15,098 nucleotides of DNA from Candidatus Kuenenia stuttgartensis (GTDB taxonomy: Bacteria > Bacteroidota > Bacteroidia > Flavobacteriales_D > Crocinitomicaceae): positions 1-15,098 of the forward strand of contig CALPRR020000041.1 of NCBI GenBank assembly GCA_943326025.2. Reading direction: 5' to 3'. A model generated the notes under the pieces. The model was not told the DNA's origin. It made no database searches and worked only from the letters and a program-made list of their open reading frames with translations. The position numbers were made by a program, and so were the translations under genes. Shown here piece after piece: positions 13,455 through 15,098 of this stretch; position 1 is the first letter of the stretch; each line of letters begins with the position of its first letter.

Positions 13455-15098
13455 ATGAAAACTAGAAAAACTTTAAGTTTACTATTCTTAACAGTTTTGT
13501 TAATGATGTTGAGTGTTTTTGATGTTAGCAGTCAGATTGTCATCAATGAAATTTCTGTTAAGCCAAATCCTAATGCAACGGATGCTTGTATTCAGTCTTT
13601 AAAAGATTGTAGTAGCTCAACTTGTGGTAATGAGTATATTGAGTTCTATAACAATTCAGATTGTCCAATTGATATAAGTTGCTACATATTTATTACCGAA
13701 TCATTTGATGGACCAAGAGATGGAGCTTTTAGATTCCCTTCTGGCACCGTTATACCTGCTAGAGGATTTGTTTCAATTGGTGGAGCTAACAGTGGAGCGA
13801 CATTTAATTTGAATGATTATTGTCCTACTACCTATTTGTTAACTGCAAATTCACGTTGGTACCTAGATAATGGTGATGCTTGGTGTGCATTATATTCCAG
13901 TACAGGCACTCTATTGGATGCAGTTTTTTGGACTTCCAATGCAGGTGAATCTTCTAAATGGCCGAGTGATTCGGATTTAGATGATACACCTCCTTTTATA
14001 CCAAGTGGATCTTTATCATCATGTCCAACTGTTGGTGCTTTATCAAGACCTTCACCAACAGTTGGAACAGGGGCTTTGCAAATTGAATACGCAGGAATGA
14101 ATCCAAATTTGGGGACTGTTTTGGAACGTACGATAGATGGAGGCAACACTTGGGCGACAAATGCTGGAGGTACTTTAAATTCTTGTAATGGAGCGTGTGT
14201 TTCAATTTCAAGTGGCGTATCGGCTTCTGCAGCATCAAGCTCTCCATCAGTTTGTTTAAATGAAAGTATAGGCTCTGTTACGCATACAACATCTGGAGTT
14301 ACTTCCATTGCCAATGATGGAGTGTCAGGCGCTAATGGACTTCCGTTAGGTGTAAGTGCTACTTATGCTGTAAATACAATTACAATAACTGGATCATCTT
14401 CTTCGGCAGGTGTATACAATTATTCGATACCTCTTACTGGCGCGTGTTCTGGAAGCACAGCTTCAGGTACAATAACTATTAACCCAGACAATACAGTTAG
14501 TGTAGCAAGTTCAACACCAAGTTTGTGTATCAATACAACGTTAACAGCAATTACACATACAACTGTCGGAGCAACAGGTATAGCTAATAATGGAGTTGCT
14601 GGAGCGAATGGTTTACCAAATGGGATTAGCGCGAGTTGGTCAGGTAACACAATTACTATTAGTGGAACACCAACTTCTTCAGGGACTTATAATTATAGCA
14701 TTGCTTTGACAGGAGGTTGTGGAAGTATTAATGCAACTGGGACGATAATGATCAATACAACCCCAACAGCTGATGCTCCAATAAATGTAACAGCATGTGA
14801 CAGTTATGTATTGCCAGCTTTAACTGTAGGTAATTATTATACAGGATTAGGAGGAACAGGAACAGCATTAACTGCAGGAACATCAATCACAAGTCCACAA
14901 ACAATTTATGTTTATGCACAGACAGGTACAACCCCAAATTGTACAGATGAAAATAGTTTTGTAGTAACGATCAATACAACCCCAACAGCTGATGCTCCAA
15001 TAAATGTAACAGCATGTGACAGTTATGTATTGCCAGCTTTAACTGTAGGTAATTATTATACAGGATTAGGAGGAACAGGAACAGCATTAACTGCAGGA
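13455..15098 (+). CDS. Large repetitive secreted surface protein with lamin-tail domain (5' part, runs off window)
   Basis: An open frame of 548 codons from ATG at 13455 to the window end without a stop. Residues 1-27 form a signal peptide ending VSSQ. Residues about 28-165 fit a lamin-tail domain: IVINEIS start, NEYIEFYNNSDCPIDIS, then FPSGTVIPARGFVSIG, and LLDAVFWTSNAGESSKW. It contains many Cys residues. Two related 91-residue repeats follow (first Cys at 267 and 358) with THTT-x-G, GANGLP, NTITI and YNYSI-x-LTG blocks. Then comes a second repeat type of 73 residues starting at 433 and 506, with TPTADAPINVTACDSYVLP. This build is typical of very large T9SS-exported adhesins or gliding-type surface proteins. 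The C-terminal sorting domain would lie beyond the window. Antisense open frames here are shadows of the repeats. Confidence 0.85.
   Translation, partial: MKTRKTLSLLFLTVLLMMLSVFDVSSQIVINEISVKPNPNATDACIQSLKDCSSSTCGNEYIEFYNNSDCPIDISCYIFITESFDGPRDGAFRFPSGTVIPARGFVSIGGANSGATFNLNDYCPTTYLLTANSRWYLDNGDAWCALYSSTGTLLDAVFWTSNAGESSKWPSDSDLDDTPPFIPSGSLSSCPTVGALSRPSPTVGTGALQIEYAGMNPNLGTVLERTIDGGNTWATNAGGTLNSCNGACVSISSGVSASAASSSPSVCLNESIGSVTHTTSGVTSIANDGVSGANGLPLGVSATYAVNTITITGSSSSAGVYNYSIPLTGACSGSTASGTITINPDNTVSVASSTPSLCINTTLTAITHTTVGATGIANNGVAGANGLPNGISASWSGNTITISGTPTSSGTYNYSIALTGGCGSINATGTIMINTTPTADAPINVTACDSYVLPALTVGNYYTGLGGTGTALTAGTSITSPQTIYVYAQTGTTPNCTDENSFVVTINTTPTADAPINVTACDSYVLPALTVGNYYTGLGGTGTALTAG
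14253..14749 (+). repeat. Two diverged 273-bp coding repeats
   Basis: The Cys codons at 14253 and 14526 mark equivalent points, giving a 273-bp (91-residue) period. Shared protein blocks include THTT, IAN-D/N-GV, GANGLP, NTITI, YNYSI and LTG. The copies differ at many positions, so they are older than the 219-bp repeats that follow. Confidence 0.75.
14750..15098 (+). repeat. 219-bp tandem coding repeat, second copy cut by window end
   Basis: The segment 14750-14879 is repeated without a single change at 14969-15098 (130 bp compared, to the window edge). The period is 219 bp, or 73 codons, so the frame is kept. The perfect identity at DNA level indicates recent duplication or gene conversion. 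More copies probably follow outside the window. Confidence 0.92.

Noticed and set aside
13832..14650. Several open frames on the minus strand opposite the large surface protein
   Set aside because: They lie antisense to a 548-codon frame with signal peptide and clear domain repeats. Their Pro/Val/Ala-rich composition is what the reverse of Thr/Gly/Ser-rich repeats gives, and they lack starts with any promoter.
14750..15098. CRISPR-like array
   Set aside because: The repeat unit is 219 bp, in frame and coding, with no short repeat/spacer pattern; these are protein repeats.

Overview
The window looks like chromosomal DNA of a low-GC Bacteroidota, most likely a member of Flavobacteriales. Three things point there. 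Promoters match the Bacteroidota form TTG/TTTG - about 20 nt - TAnnTTTG and genes lack clear Shine-Dalgarno sites. Secreted proteins include one with a C-terminal type IX secretion (T9SS) sorting domain. DAHP synthase is fused to a C-terminal AroQ chorismate mutase. Species-level placement is not possible by eye; Crocinitomicaceae/Fluviicola-like bacteria are only a guess.

Layout. (1) 1-211: the edge of an IS4-type insertion sequence, with the start of its transposase on the minus strand. (2) 318-3868: a polyhydroxyalkanoate (PHA) cluster, phaB (acetoacetyl-CoA reductase), phaE and phaC (class III PHA synthase). phaB and phaE each have their own promoter, and a strong terminator lies between phaE and phaC. 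(3) 3900-4877: a LuxE-family adenylate-forming enzyme. (4) 5031-7043: a compact plus-strand group of a half-size TauE/SafE permease, an M20 amidohydrolase and a small lipoprotein. (5) 7046-11551: a minus-strand operon asnA - pheA - DAHP synthase/chorismate mutase - unknown helical protein. (6) 11552-12302: a long AT-rich spacer with an orphan terminator-like hairpin and a recurring GTCCTA word. (7) 12303-13230: a T9SS-exported protein. (8) 13455-15098: the 5' part of a large repetitive surface protein that runs off the window with no stop codon.

The most striking element is in front of asnA. A near-consensus promoter is followed by a 16-codon open frame, MKTMNNNFFNFNNHTK, with six Asn and three Phe codons in nine consecutive positions. 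Three bases after its stop codon is GGAAGG, which can pair with the 5' arm of a perfect 9-bp terminator hairpin ending in a T-tract, and asnA starts 22 nt beyond. The operon makes asparagine (asnA) and phenylalanine precursors (DAHP synthase, chorismate mutase, prephenate dehydratase). This has all the parts of a ribosome-mediated attenuator that senses two unrelated amino acids at once and controls a mixed Asn/Phe operon.

Functionally, the PHA cluster lets the cell store carbon as polyester. PhaB supplies (R)-3-hydroxybutyryl-CoA and PhaEC polymerises it. The intergenic terminator would keep PhaC below PhaE. No beta-ketothiolase (phaA) is visible here, so it must be encoded elsewhere.
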